The position numbers and the translations under genes are program-made. Source: Auxenochlorella pyrenoidosa (Eukaryota > Chlorophyta > Trebouxiophyceae > Chlorellales > Chlorellaceae). From it: a stretch of 11,183 nucleotides of DNA. The notes beneath the pieces were generated by a model, which saw nothing but the letters and a program-made list of their open reading frames with translations, had not been told where the DNA came from and did no database searches. The stretch covers positions 850,703 through 861,885 of the forward strand of contig KQ482018.1 of assembly GCA_001430745.1 (NCBI GenBank), written 5' to 3'. Below, in pieces: positions 1 to 8,954 of the stretch. The stretch's first letter is position 1. Every line of letters begins with the position of its first letter.

Positions 1-1917
1 CTGGATGGCTCGCTCCGAGGCAGCCCGCTCGCCGCCGCCCGTCGCCGCCAGGGGCGTGCCGGGCGCTGCGCCGCCGCCGCGCCGCGCCGCGCCTGCCGCC
101 GCCTCGGCTGCCTCTTGGCTGGCTAGCAGGGACTCCTGCATCGAGCATGCGTGTGAGTACAGCACGGTGCCTGCAAAGCAGAGGAAGAGTTGTGGCGCGG
201 CCAAGACGGGGCGCACGGTTTGGCAACCGGCATGCGCAGAGCATGAATAGCATTGCAGCCGTGATGACAGCGAGCATGAGTGCAGCGTTCCCTGGGACAA
301 GCACCACCAGCTGTGCTGGCATCTGTAGCTCTACCCGGGGGCAGGCGGGGCGGCTGCCGCACCCAACCCGGCGGGATGCGGGGCGGGCGGGCAGGTTTCG
401 TTTGTTTGCCTCTCCTTCATTTCCGCCTCCGCTCACTCCCATCCTTTCTTCCAATCCAAGCAGAAGAACAAGGAAAGAAGGAACAGAGCAACTCCTATCC
501 CACGGACTCCTCCTGTCCCAGCAGGGGAGGCGCTCACCAAGGTTGTAGACCGCCCGGTCAAAGCCGGGGCGCAGCCGCAGCGCGCGCCTGAACTTGGACA
601 GCGAGTGGCGCAGGTAGGTCGCACGCTCGGCGGCGGGGCGCATCGCCGACAGGTCTTGCAGCACCAAGCCCCTGCGGGGGTTGGGCAAGGGGGACAGCGG
701 CGAGATGGTTTTGACGGGATGGATGTGCACCTGGCATGGGGGCGGGCACGCTTCGCTTCGCAGGCAGGGTTTTGGGCCGAAGCTTTCAGGGCTCGGCAGG
801 TACAGCGCACGCATGACGAGAGCCTCCTGGGCTTGCTGGCAGGAGAGTCTGCGTTCGGAGGGCTGCCACTGGCAGTGTTTGCAGGCTGTCAGGGACGCTT
901 GCCAGACACCTCAGGGAGGCTTGCAAGACACCTATGCACGCATCACCAACCAAGCAACGCCCAGCGGCCGTCTGCCACGCCCACAATGCGGCCAGCAGCA
1001 CCCACCAGTTGTTGCAGGCCTGGGGGTTGTCTGGTTGGACAGACAGAGACTGCGCATACTTGGAGGTGGCAGCTGTCAGGCACTCGTAGGCCTCCTCCGG
1101 CTGCTGCGCCCGCACCAGCCGGGCTATGTCGGTCAGCGCCACGGCCCAGTTGTCTGCCCAGAGGCAAGAGGGGGTGACGGGAACGTAGGGCAGGGGGTCG
1201 GCTGCAGCGCCGCAGCGGCTGTGCTGTACATCAACGGCTGCGCTGTGCAGAGTGCATGCGGGCGCCAGCCAGCCGGCGCACACCCTGACTGCGACACAAG
1301 CACAGCAAGCCCGCCGGCCGGCCAAACTGGGGGCAGCGGCAGGTGGCACAAGCAAAGACTGGAGGTCCTCACAGAGGGCTGCGGCGTGGCGCCCCCCCGC
1401 CAGGCTGGACGCCTCCATGTAGACCTCTGCAGCCTGGTGCAGCAGGGACAGCTGGTCCGCCGGCTGCGCCGACAGCTTGCTGGCCAGCTCCTGCACACCG
1501 GGAGAGGTAGGAGAGGTATGTAGTAGGCACCGCCCGGGTGACTGGTTGGTTGACCACCGGCCGGCCTCTCGTGCCCGGCTTGCAGCCATCTCGGCGCGCC
1601 GCCGGGGTCACACCATGCAAGCGGCAGTGCAGGGTGCCCCCCCACCCTTCATCCCCCCCAGCACCCGCCTGCAGGTTCAGCCCGTATCGGTACACCCGGT
1701 CAAATTCGTGCGGGTGGTTGACCGCCTCGATCGAGCTGTCATGAGCTGCAAAGGCCGCCGCCCGCACCGCTGGCAGGCGCAGCAGGTGTGGCGGCACAAA
1801 CCATGTGGGGTGTGCGCCCAGGGCCCCGGGGCTCAGCGGCTTGGGTGTGGCTGCCGAGGCTGTGGAGGACGGGCCGGTGCCCGCCAGCGCCGCCAGCGCC
1901 GCGGCGAGCTCCGCCAT
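1..1917 (-). CDS. TPR-repeat protein, plant/algal type (3' end outside window)
   Basis: Five exons read on the minus strand: 1917-1669, 1490-1373, 1153-1006, 671-538 and 170-1 (open at the window edge), 273 residues so far. Phases are 0, 1, 2 and 1 and join without a frame break. The ATG at 1917 has a good context (GCGATGG) and opens with MAELAAALAALAG. Helical repeats of TPR type follow: FDRVYRYGLNLQELASKL (about residues 72-89), ALYNWAVALTDIARL (Y123 spans a junction), PQACNNWGLVLQDLSAM (W172 spans a junction) and AVYNLGTVLY (G217 spans a junction). The NW-x-VAL and NNWGLVLQ-L signatures resemble a conserved plant TPR family recalled from memory, for which I give no locus name. TPR proteins are scaffolds; the partner is unknown. 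Exon 5 becomes an Ala/Gly-rich linker. The first intron has a GC donor. No clear transit peptide or membrane segment is visible. Divergent from AARE. Confidence 0.85.
171..537 (-). other. Intron 4 of the TPR gene
   Basis: A 367-nt intron between exons 4 and 5, donor GTGAGC and acceptor CTTTGCAG on the minus strand. It splits a glycine codon in phase 1 (YNL-G-TVLY). Short ORFs on both strands here lack family resemblance and were not called. Nothing else is seen in it. Confidence 0.8.
1007..1152 (-). other. Exon 3 core of the TPR gene, best conserved TPR helices
   Basis: Part of exon 3 (1153-1006). It encodes NWAVALTDIARL, a second helix with SKYAQSLSVQPDNPQA, and the start of the next repeat, CNNW, completed across the junction. 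The donor GTGGGT at 1005 is strong. This is the segment that best supports a TPR protein, because the AxSLxxxPDNPxA pattern is the classic end of a TPR helix B and the following turn. Confidence 0.75.
1491..1668 (-). other. GC-AG intron 1 of the TPR gene
   Basis: On the minus strand the exon ends CTGCAG and the intron opens GCGGGTGC, ending GTGTGCAG before exon 2. Using GC keeps phase 0 and gives LNLQ-ELASKL. The nearest GT donor, four bases further in, would leave phase 1 and break the frame. A run of seven G starts ten bases into the intron. Confidence 0.75.
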
Positions 1918-2683
1918 CGCGGCTGCACAGCAGTGAGCGTAATAATGTTCATCTGAACACCTCGTTCGGCATTCTAGGCTGCTCATGTGCCATACAAGCC
2001 TGCACATGACCCAGACCACGCACGAGCAGCACAGGAGCAAGCAGCACTGTACACAGCGGTGTCAGCGGCGGCGGCAGTGCCAGGGTTGAAGACGTGCTTT
2101 ACGCTGATCAAGATCGTGAAAACGCTTGGTGCTCACGTTGCAGAAACGATTCAAGCCGCGAGCGGGGCGAGCCTGCAAAGAGCGATCGTGTTAAGAGCGC
2201 TGCAGCGATTGCAGGCGACGGGAGTGACTGGAGCCGCTAAGTGACTGCTCTAAAGTGATACACAAATGATCCGATCGCTGTTCGGCGCGAGAAATATGTG
2301 GGCGCCAGCACGGCGCAGCATCAGACATGTCTCTGCAGCCCCAGCGATTTGTGCTTATTGAGTGAGCGATGCTGGCTGGCGCGAGGGCAGCCCCAACCGC
2401 CCTCCCGCTTGCAATTCCCTCTGGCCGGGCCACTGTCCTTCGCGCTCTGCTTCGAGGGTGAGGCAACGTTTTGGCGAGCTGCAGCTGGCATGATGGTATC
2501 GATGCTTCCTCCCGATCAATGCTCTCGGCGCCCTGCAGCCACTGCCGGCCGCCTGCCGCCGCAGCCGCCGGTGGCCGCCCCTGACCCTGCCATTCGTGGG
2601 TTGCCACTCTTGTGTGCAGCCGCCCTCACCGCTGCCTGCGGTTGCGCTGCGTACGGCCGTCGTTACAGCCGACGGTCGCCGCC
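1918..2683. promoter_or_regulatory. Divergent promoter region between the TPR and AARE genes
   Basis: These 766 bp separate two head-to-head start codons and must hold both promoters and 5' UTRs. The part around 2080-2310 is clearly lower in GC than the genes, as expected of promoter DNA. I see no convincing TATA box or known element. An 85-codon ORF at 1987-2244 was rejected as a gene because it uses codons (TTA, AGA, GCA, CAA) unlike the neighbouring exons. The AARE side ends in a strong start context, GCCGCCATGG. Confidence 0.6.
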
Positions 2684-5600
2684 ATGGCCTCGTCTGGCTC
2701 TGCCGCGCCTGCCGGTGCGGCCAAGCCACGCGAGGAGCCCCCGGGCATGGAGCAAGAGTCCGCCCTGCTGGAAGCCTTTGCCTCGCTGCCTGCCCTGGGC
2801 AAGGGGTGGGCGGCCCCCGCTGCGGGCGGCCACGGCGCGCGTGTCACGCTGCAGCTGTCACAGCGCAACCTGCCGGCCAACTCGCAGCGCAAGCACCTGA
2901 CCACCTTCCACCTCAACGAGGCTGTGCTGGAGGCTGGGGAGGTGGAGCCCAGCCCGCCGGTGGAGCAGAGCGGGGTGCTGCTGTACGCCCCCTCGCCCTC
3001 GGGGCGCCGCACGCTGGTGGTGCGCGCCGGCAGCGGCGAGTCCAGCGCGGGTGAGCGGGGCCGCGGGGGGGGGGGGGGAGGGGGCCCGCTGGGTGCTGGC
3101 GAAGCCCTGCCCTGGCCTGTCCTTTGGCCACCCAGGGCACGCACGGCATGATGGGAGGCGTCGCGGGCATGGAAGGAGGCGTTGGAACTGCATGATGCGC
3201 TGAGCCCGCAGCAGCAGTGTGCTGCCCCCCTGCTGCCCGCGGCAAGGGTGAGCAGCCCGACTGCCTGGCCAGCTGGTTGCTGTCGTCGTCACGGCTGTCA
3301 CGGCTGCGCCCCGCTCTGCCGTACTGCAGTGCTCGAGGTGTGGGACCGCTGCCGCCTGCTGAAGGAACTGCACGTGCCCAAAGCGCTGCACGGCGCCGTG
3401 TACAATGACGGCTGGTTTGGCACCGGTGCGGGGCGCGCGCTGGCTGGCAGCGCCACAGGAACCCATGTTGCCCCCCTGCTGCTTTCAGTGCCCCGACGCG
3501 CAGGCGACCGGTGCCCCTTCCAGCCTGCTGTGTCCTCAGCTCATGCCAGCTTGTCCAGCAGGGATGCAATCCCCAGCATGGCAACAGCTGCTGTGTCCGC
3601 TGCACTTACATGCCGCAACCTTCTGATCCACTGCGCCTACATGCCGCATGCCCCTACCATAATTTCCCAGGCGCTGCCTGGTCCCCCGATGAGAAGTGCA
3701 TCGCGTATGTGGCAGAGGCGCCGGCCCCCGCCCGCACGCCCGAGTGGAGCGCTCCCGCGGCGGGCCCCGACGGGAAGCGGCCCGAGGGCGCGGCGCCCAA
3801 GGGCTGGCGTGGGCAGGGCGAGTGGAGCGAGGACTGGGGAGAGCTGAACACTGGTGAGCGGGGGCAAGAGGGGGGCCGCTGCTGTGAATTTGTCACAAGC
3901 TGGGACGGCAGTCGATCGAAGCAGGGCCTGCAGCATTTGAGCTCATCTCAAGCGAAAACAAGGTCTGGGACGTTGTTTCCGCAGCCTTGGGGCAAGTCGG
4001 CGAAAAGAGGGGCAGCCAAGGCGCCGGCTCTGCATGCTGTAATCGCCACGCATTGCACGGCGCCCACGCAACGTGCGCCGCACCCCCGCCCGGCGTGTCT
4101 GCAGGCAAGAAGCCGCCCACGCTGTTTGTGCTGGACACTGAGCAGTGGGCGGTGCAGCGGGTGCAGGGCCTGCCGGAGGATGCCAGCTGCGGCCAGCCGG
4201 TGTGGGCGCCCCACGGTCAGCAGCGGAGGCGACGCTGACCAGCTGCCGCCGAGCCGGCAGGGAGGGCTTGGCCGGCCTTGCTGGCCTGCGCTTGGCTGCT
4301 GCGACTAGTTCGCTGCGTGCGCAGCTGCTTGGTGCTGGGCCCATGCATCAGGGTTCTGCCTTGCCTGCAACGATCTGCCTGCCTTGCATCCCACCTGCCA
4401 TGCACCCCGCCCTTGCTGCCGCGTGCGCCGTGCCCGCAGGCGACGCACTGCTGTTTGTCTGCTGGGAGCACCAGAGCGAGCTGGCATCGGCCAACTTCCC
4501 GCAGCGCCTGGGTGAGGGGGGCCCGGCGCCGCGCCCCGATGCCGTGAGCATGACAGTCGTGCCTGGGGCTCACTTTTTGCTGCCGAATTGGCATGTGAAA
4601 CCAGTGGCTTATCGCACGCCGCTGCCCCGCGTGCAGGCGTAGTCTTCTGCTTCAACCGGCCGTGCAGCCTGCAGGCCGTGCCCTGGCCGCAGGCCGGGTC
4701 GGCCGCCGCCACCGGCGCGCGCGCCGCGTGCCTGACCCGCTCCCTGGGCAGCGCGTTCTCGCCGCGCTTCTCCCCCGATGGCAGCACCCTGGTGTTCCTC
4801 AGCCAGCAGAATGCCATTGCCACCGGGGTGCACAGCGCCACGGTCACCCTGCACAGCCTGCAGTGGGGCGACGCGGCTGCGGCGCTGGCCGGCGGCACGC
4901 CGCCGCCACCCCGCATTGGTGCGCTTGTCCGCGCTGCCGCAGGGGCGGTCTGGATGCACGGGGCCGTGTGCGCCAGGAGCGCATCCCGCCATGCATGGGC
5001 ACTGCAGCGTCTGGACTGCATCCCTCTTCTGCTGGGCTCCCAGCTGTCAGCTGACGCTCCAGGGTGCCCGCTCTGCTGCCGCTGTGTGCAGTGGTGGACA
5101 CTGTGTGGAACCCGGCGTCTGTAGACGACTTCCCGGGCCTCTACTGCCTCGCCCTGCCCGAGCAGACCTTCTTGCCGGGAGGGCACACGCTGCTGCTGAC
5201 CACGCAGTGGCGCAGGTGGGTTGTCTTGGCTGGGAGGGGCTGTTTGTGTGTGTGTGTGGGGGCGCCAAGCCAGCCAGCCCTTGCACCTCCAGCGTGTAGA
5301 GCAAGGGTGCTGCCTTTTCTGTGGTGCCTTGTGCTGTCCTCCATTTGCTGGGACCAGTGGGCGGCTCTGCACAATTCTTCCCCCTCCCGGGTGCAGCCTG
5401 ACGGCAATCGTTGCGGTCGACGTGCGCAGCGGGCAGGTTGCTCGTGTCAGCCCCGCCAACGGAGCCTCCTGGTCCCTTGTGGCTGCCAGCAATGGTGGGT
5501 GGGTGGGTGGCAGGTGCCTGGCTCGCACCCGCTCAGCTGCTTTGTCGGGAGGTGCAGCCGCCGCCTCTGCCCCATGCAACCATCGCCATGCTGCCCTGCT

Positions 5601-8585
5601 GGGCGCCGGGCGACAGCGCTCGATCCCACGCCACCGCCACCCGTGCAGGCTGGGTGGTGGCCAGCGAGAGCCGGCCGAGCCAGCCCTTTGCGCTGTTTGC
5701 CGCGCACATTCCCGGCTCCGAGCAGGACGCGCCCATGGCGGCAGCCTGGGGCTGGTCCTCCCTGCCGCTTCCCGACGCCGAGCCCACTGCGTACCCTGCC
5801 GCGGTGCGCGAGGCGCTGGCAGACGTGGCCACGACCGTGCTGCAGGTGGCGCCCACAACGCCGCCCACCAACGTGGGCTGCGAGGCTGTCGTGCTGCACA
5901 GGCGAGGCCGGACAGGGGGGGGGCACTTGTCCAGGCCTGGCCGTGGCAGCGCATTCATTCACACGCGCGAGGCTCTGCAGCCATGCATGCATGCACAGGC
6001 ATGCATGCTGCCGCCTGCGCATCCCATGGTGACGCTCCCTTCTGCTCCGTGCGAGCCGCGAGAAGCCCAGTTTGCACCTGCCTGCCCTCCCCTGGGCATG
6101 CAACCGCTCCCGCGTACGCCGGCCCTGTGCCTGTGAGTCACGTGTATGCCTGCCCTGTGCCGTGCAGCCGCTCCGCCCCCGGACCCCGCCCAACCATCAT
6201 CACCCCCCACGGCGGGCCCCACACCGCCTACTCGGCCCAGTTCTTCATGCCGCTCACGTACCTGGTCTCCCTGGGTGAGGCAGGGAGACGAACGAGACAG
6301 GGAGGCGGGGGCAGCCAGCAGCAGCTGTTGGCTCCTGAACCGAGGCCAGGACTGCTTGCAGCAACGCCACGGGAACTTCCCCCACCCCCACCCCCACCCC
6401 CACCCCCACCCCAGCCATAACTCTGCCAGACAGACTGTGCAGCTCACCTCGCTCTAGTTTATGGAGATCTCTGCTGTCTTGCGCACTCCCCCCTCACGGC
6501 TGCACCCCCCCCGCTGCCTTGCAGGCTACAATGTGGTGCTGCTCAGCCGTCCCATCACCCCCACTACCCAACACACATACACACACACAACCCCCACCCC
6601 CACCCCCACCCCCCGGCTCCAACCCCCAGGCTACAACGTGGTGCTGCTCAATTACCGGGGGTCCACCGGCTTTGGCGAGGCCTCCATCCAGTCCCTGCCC
6701 GGCAACATCGGCACCAACGACGTGGCCGACTGCATGGCCAGCCTGCAGGCGGCGGTGGATGCAGGCGCGCAGCTGGGGAGGGGCTCTCCAGCCTGCAGGG
6801 GTTGGGATGGGGTGGGGGTGCCTGCCCGCTGGCTGGGCGCAGTCAGCAATGCTCTTCTGCTCGCCCTTGCCCTCGCAGGCATGGCCAGCAGGCCGCGGCC
6901 TGACCCAAGGTTAAGCGCCACGCTGCGGGTCTCGTTGCGCTGCCGCACCTCTGTGCTGCCGACTTTCTGGCGCCTGCCCGTCCCCGCTCCTGCAGGCCTC
7001 GCCGACCCCGAGCGCGTGGCAGTGATTGGCGGCTCGCACGGCGGCTTCCTGACGGGTGGGCCCGCCAGCAAACCAGCCAGGCTGACCTTCAGAGCCATAT
7101 TGATGGCCAGCCTGGAGCACTTCATGCGCTGTCCCATGCGTTGCACACCCCAGCCTTGCGCCGCATTCCCCGGCTGCAGGCCACTTGGCGGGCCAGCACC
7201 CAGAGCGCTTCAAGTGCGCCATCCTGCGCAACCCCGTCTGCGACATCTCTCTTATGATCCACGGCAAGGAGGGCCGGGGGGGGGGGGGGGGGGGCGACTT
7301 GTTGCTGTGGGTGTGCACAGCCTTGGCGTGGCGGCGGCAGTTGCGCAGGCTGCAAATGCCGTTCGGCAGAGGCCGCAGTCTGGCACTCAGGCTGTAGGCG
7401 CCGCCCCTGTAATGTGCTGGGAACGAACGGAGCAAGCACCACCTTCCTTGCTTCTCACAAACCCGCAGCAGCGTTGTTATCACTGATGCCATGCCAAGGC
7501 TCTGCTGCGCACAGCTCTGCCTAGCATCTGCAAAGCGGTGCAGGCGCCGGTGCCGTTCCTGCACCCTGCCAGCGCAGCCCTGCAGCACCCAAGCTGTAAG
7601 CCTCCCTCGGCCAAACCCTGCCTGCCCTAACCCCGCCCAAACGGCCTGGTTGCAGTCTCCGACATTCCGGACTGGTGCTATGCCGAGGCGTGGGGAGTGG
7701 AGGAGGCGCGGCGTCGGGCGGGGGCGCGCCCCTCTCACGAGGACCTGCAGCGCTTCTGGGACGTCTCGCCCATCAAGCACGTGGGGCAGGTGGGGCGGCG
7801 CCGTGCCTTCCCTTTGCTGTTTTCTTGTCGGCACAGCGAGAGGGGGCGTCTCCGCTGTGTGGTACGCTGGGCAGCCTGGACGGTGATTTCTGTCCCTGCT
7901 GAGCCAGCTAAGCCCACGAGCGGGTCCCCCTTCTGCCGGCAGTCCGGCTTGTGCTGCCTTGCTCCGCTGTGCAGGCCTGCATGCGTGCTGGTGGTTGGCC
8001 CCAATGGTTGGTGCCTTGGTTGTGGAGTGCCAACACCGGGTGGACAACCTACCCACCCCCAACCCACGCCCAATTCCCCCACCCACCCCCACTCCCCTCC
8101 CCCCGCCCACCCCACCGCCTCCCTGTTGCCCTGCCCTGCCCCAGGTGCGCGTGCCCATGTTCTTCATGCTGGGAGCCAAGGACCGGCGCGTGCCCATGGA
8201 CGATGCAAAACAGTACATCAACGCCCTCAGGTGCGGGGTGCAGCTGGGCTGGCACAGCAGGCAGGGCGCGTGCGGCGAGCCGAGCTACGCTTCACAGCGA
8301 GAGTGGTCGCCCTGGGGGCTGCAGCCAAGTGGCGGGAACGCAGATTTCAGCGCACAGATCACTGCGCCTTATACGACTCGTCGGCTCAAGGCCTCGCCCT
8401 GGTCGCTGTGCTTTTAAGGCTCGCCCAACCCCAACGCATGCCCGCTGCGCTGGCGCAGGCGGCGGCCCGACGCGCCGGAAACCCGCGTCATCGTTTTCCC
8501 CGAGGATTCGCACGCCCTGGACAAGCCGCAGACGGAGTTTGAGCAGTGGCTGAATGCGGCTTGGTGGGTCAAGCGCTTCATCTGA
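2684..8585 (+). CDS. AARE: Acylamino-acid-releasing enzyme (acyl-peptide hydrolase), S9C serine peptidase
   Basis: Sixteen exons: 2684-3050, 3330-3425, 3671-3853, 4105-4215, 4440-4511, 4637-4918, 5092-5215, 5397-5494, 5649-5901, 6168-6274, 6630-6764, 6996-7055, 7180-7263, 7656-7789, 8145-8230, 8459-8585. They give 2319 nt, 772 residues and a TGA stop, close to plant AARE (about 764) and human APEH (732). The enzyme releases N-acylated (mainly N-acetylated) amino acids from peptides and can degrade oxidised proteins. Residues 1 to about 520 form the beta-propeller part ([29 protein letters not shown]). The alpha/beta-hydrolase domain has HGGPH (543-547, oxyanion region), nucleophile Ser623 in GGSHGGF, Asp715 in GAKDRRVP and His749 in EDSHALDKP, all intact. 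The start is chosen for its Kozak-like context; an in-frame ATG 24 codons upstream exists. Three introns have GC donors. Usually cytosolic or plastidial; no clear transit peptide can be judged here. Confidence 0.97.
3051..3329 (+). other. AARE intron 1 with 14-nt G run
   Basis: A 279-nt intron, GTGAGC donor and ACTGCAG acceptor, phase 1. A run of 14 G (3065-3078) begins 14 bases after the donor and is followed by a further GGGGG, so the transcript could form a G-quadruplex here. Nothing else is recognised in it. Confidence 0.85.
5245..5258 (+). repeat. (TG)7 microsatellite
   Basis: Seven TG units in AARE intron 7, thirty bases after the donor. Confidence 0.9.
5902..6167 (+). other. GC-AG intron 9 of AARE
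   Basis: The exon ends VVLHS, with the serine codon split AG|C. The intron starts GCGAGG and ends CCGTGCAG. No GT donor nearby gives phase 2, and GC joins directly to [18 protein letters not shown]. The intron holds a run of nine G (5915-5923) and ATGC repeats (5982-5994 and 6000-6008). Confidence 0.8.
6379..6413 (+). repeat. CCCCCA hexamer array
   Basis: Five tandem CCCCCA units followed by CCCCA, inside AARE intron 10. The opposite strand has five G5 tracts and could form a G-quadruplex. The Pro-rich ORF this produces on the plus strand is a by-product. Confidence 0.9.
6522..6650 (+). repeat. Direct repeat of splice acceptor plus exon start, 105-nt period
   Basis: The copies are 6522-6545 and 6627-6650, 23 of 24 bases identical. 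Each reads as CAG followed by codons for (G)YNVVLLx. Only the second continues into the conserved [11 protein letters not shown]. The repeat suggests a local tandem duplication that made a second acceptor. Confidence 0.9.
6570..6614 (+). repeat. CA-rich tract followed by CCCCCA units
   Basis: An interrupted CA repeat (about 6570-6589) runs into three CCCCCA units and a C6 stretch, between the two copies of the duplicated acceptor. It serves as the pyrimidine-rich tract of the downstream acceptor and shares its hexamer with the array at 6379-6413. Confidence 0.85.
6765..6995 (+). other. GC-AG intron 11 of AARE
   Basis: The exon ends AAVDAG in phase 1 with the intron opening GCGCGC; the next exon gives [16 protein letters not shown], the expected family order. 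The GT at 6755 is phase 0 and would break the frame. Two G4 tracts follow the donor (6775-6783). A second good acceptor lies inside at 6878. Confidence 0.75.
7264..7655 (+). other. GC-AG intron 13 of AARE with 19-nt G run
   Basis: The exon ends [12 protein letters not shown] in phase 1 and the intron begins GCAAGG, close to the known GC-donor consensus GCAAGT. The acceptor TTGCAG at 7655 restores [14 protein letters not shown], contiguous in the family. A run of 19 G occupies 7276-7294. A TGTAA at 7408-7412 matches the green-algal polyadenylation motif. Confidence 0.82.
7790..8144 (+). other. AARE intron 14 with long C-rich tract
   Basis: A 355-nt phase-0 intron, donor GTGGGG, acceptor CCCCAG. 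Positions about 8046-8143 are almost purely C with A and T interruptions and form an unusually long pyrimidine-rich tract before the exon of the catalytic aspartate. Nothing else is recognised in it. Confidence 0.85.
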
Positions 8586-8954
8586 GGCGCCCCACGGCAG
8601 CGGCGGCAAGCGCAACTTCTGCAGGTGCTGCGTGATTCTGTGAGCGCAAGTCAATTTGATTCATCGAGTCATGCAATTCAAGAACAGCGGCAAGTAAGGC
8701 AGGAGAGGCGATGCCATCCTCTGACGACGGCACTGCGCGGTGCTGCGCGGTGCGTCGGTTGGCGGCAGGCGCAGCAGGCCTCATGTGCCCCGGTCCTGGG
8801 AACCTTGTTCCAGTGTTGTCTTGATGTTCCAGTATCTTGGCGCCCGTAGCGGAGCACGGGATCAGGGGAGCGTTGCTTAGGGAGCGCTGCTGGAGGGACG
8901 CGCGCGGGCGCCTGCAGCAAAAGCAGAGGACGCGCGACCAGCGACAGCCGACAG
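8586..8954 (+). other. AARE 3' UTR and spacer before the OTU gene
   Basis: A 369-nt stretch without a credible coding exon, holding the AARE 3' UTR and probably the promoter of the next gene. I looked for the green-algal polyadenylation motif TGTAA here and found none on the plus strand, so the AARE 3' end cannot be placed. Confidence 0.5.

Larger units (their letters stand above)
6275..6629 (+). other. AARE intron 10 with duplicated 3' splice site
   Basis: The donor is GTGAGG after LVSLG. The acceptor used in the model is at 6629. A 24-nt block containing the acceptor and exon start occurs twice, at 6522-6545 and 6627-6650, with one mismatch (T6532 versus C6637). The copies are 105 nt apart, so both acceptors put the exon in the same frame. 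Between them lie CA and CCCCCA repeats. Confidence 0.85.

Noticed and set aside
681..1523. 280-codon open frame on the plus strand
   Set aside because: It is antisense to TPR exons 2-3 and introns 2-3, low in any recognisable motif; the minus strand has the conserved repeats and splice sites.
1917..2040. Upstream in-frame ATG extending the TPR protein by 41 residues
   Set aside because: The extension is Cys-rich and unlike the rest, and the ATG at 1917 has the better context.
1987..2244. 85-codon ORF in the divergent promoter
   Set aside because: Codon use (TTA, AGA, CAA, GCA) is unlike the neighbouring exons, there are no matching splice sites, and no family is recognised. It could be a chance ORF in lower-GC promoter DNA.
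4305..5954. 549-codon open frame on the minus strand
   Set aside because: It lies opposite AARE exons 5-9 and the introns between them, is rich in Arg, Ala and Pro as expected from the complement of GC-rich coding DNA, and shows no family resemblance.
5982..6008. CATGCATGC repeats as a binding-site cluster
   Set aside because: They sit inside an intron, are short, and are common as simple repeats in GC-rich algal DNA; no further evidence of a regulatory role.
6911..8221. 436-codon open frame on the minus strand
   Set aside because: It is the antisense of AARE exons 12-15 and their introns, with Gly runs from the C-rich tract; the sense strand carries the conserved protein.
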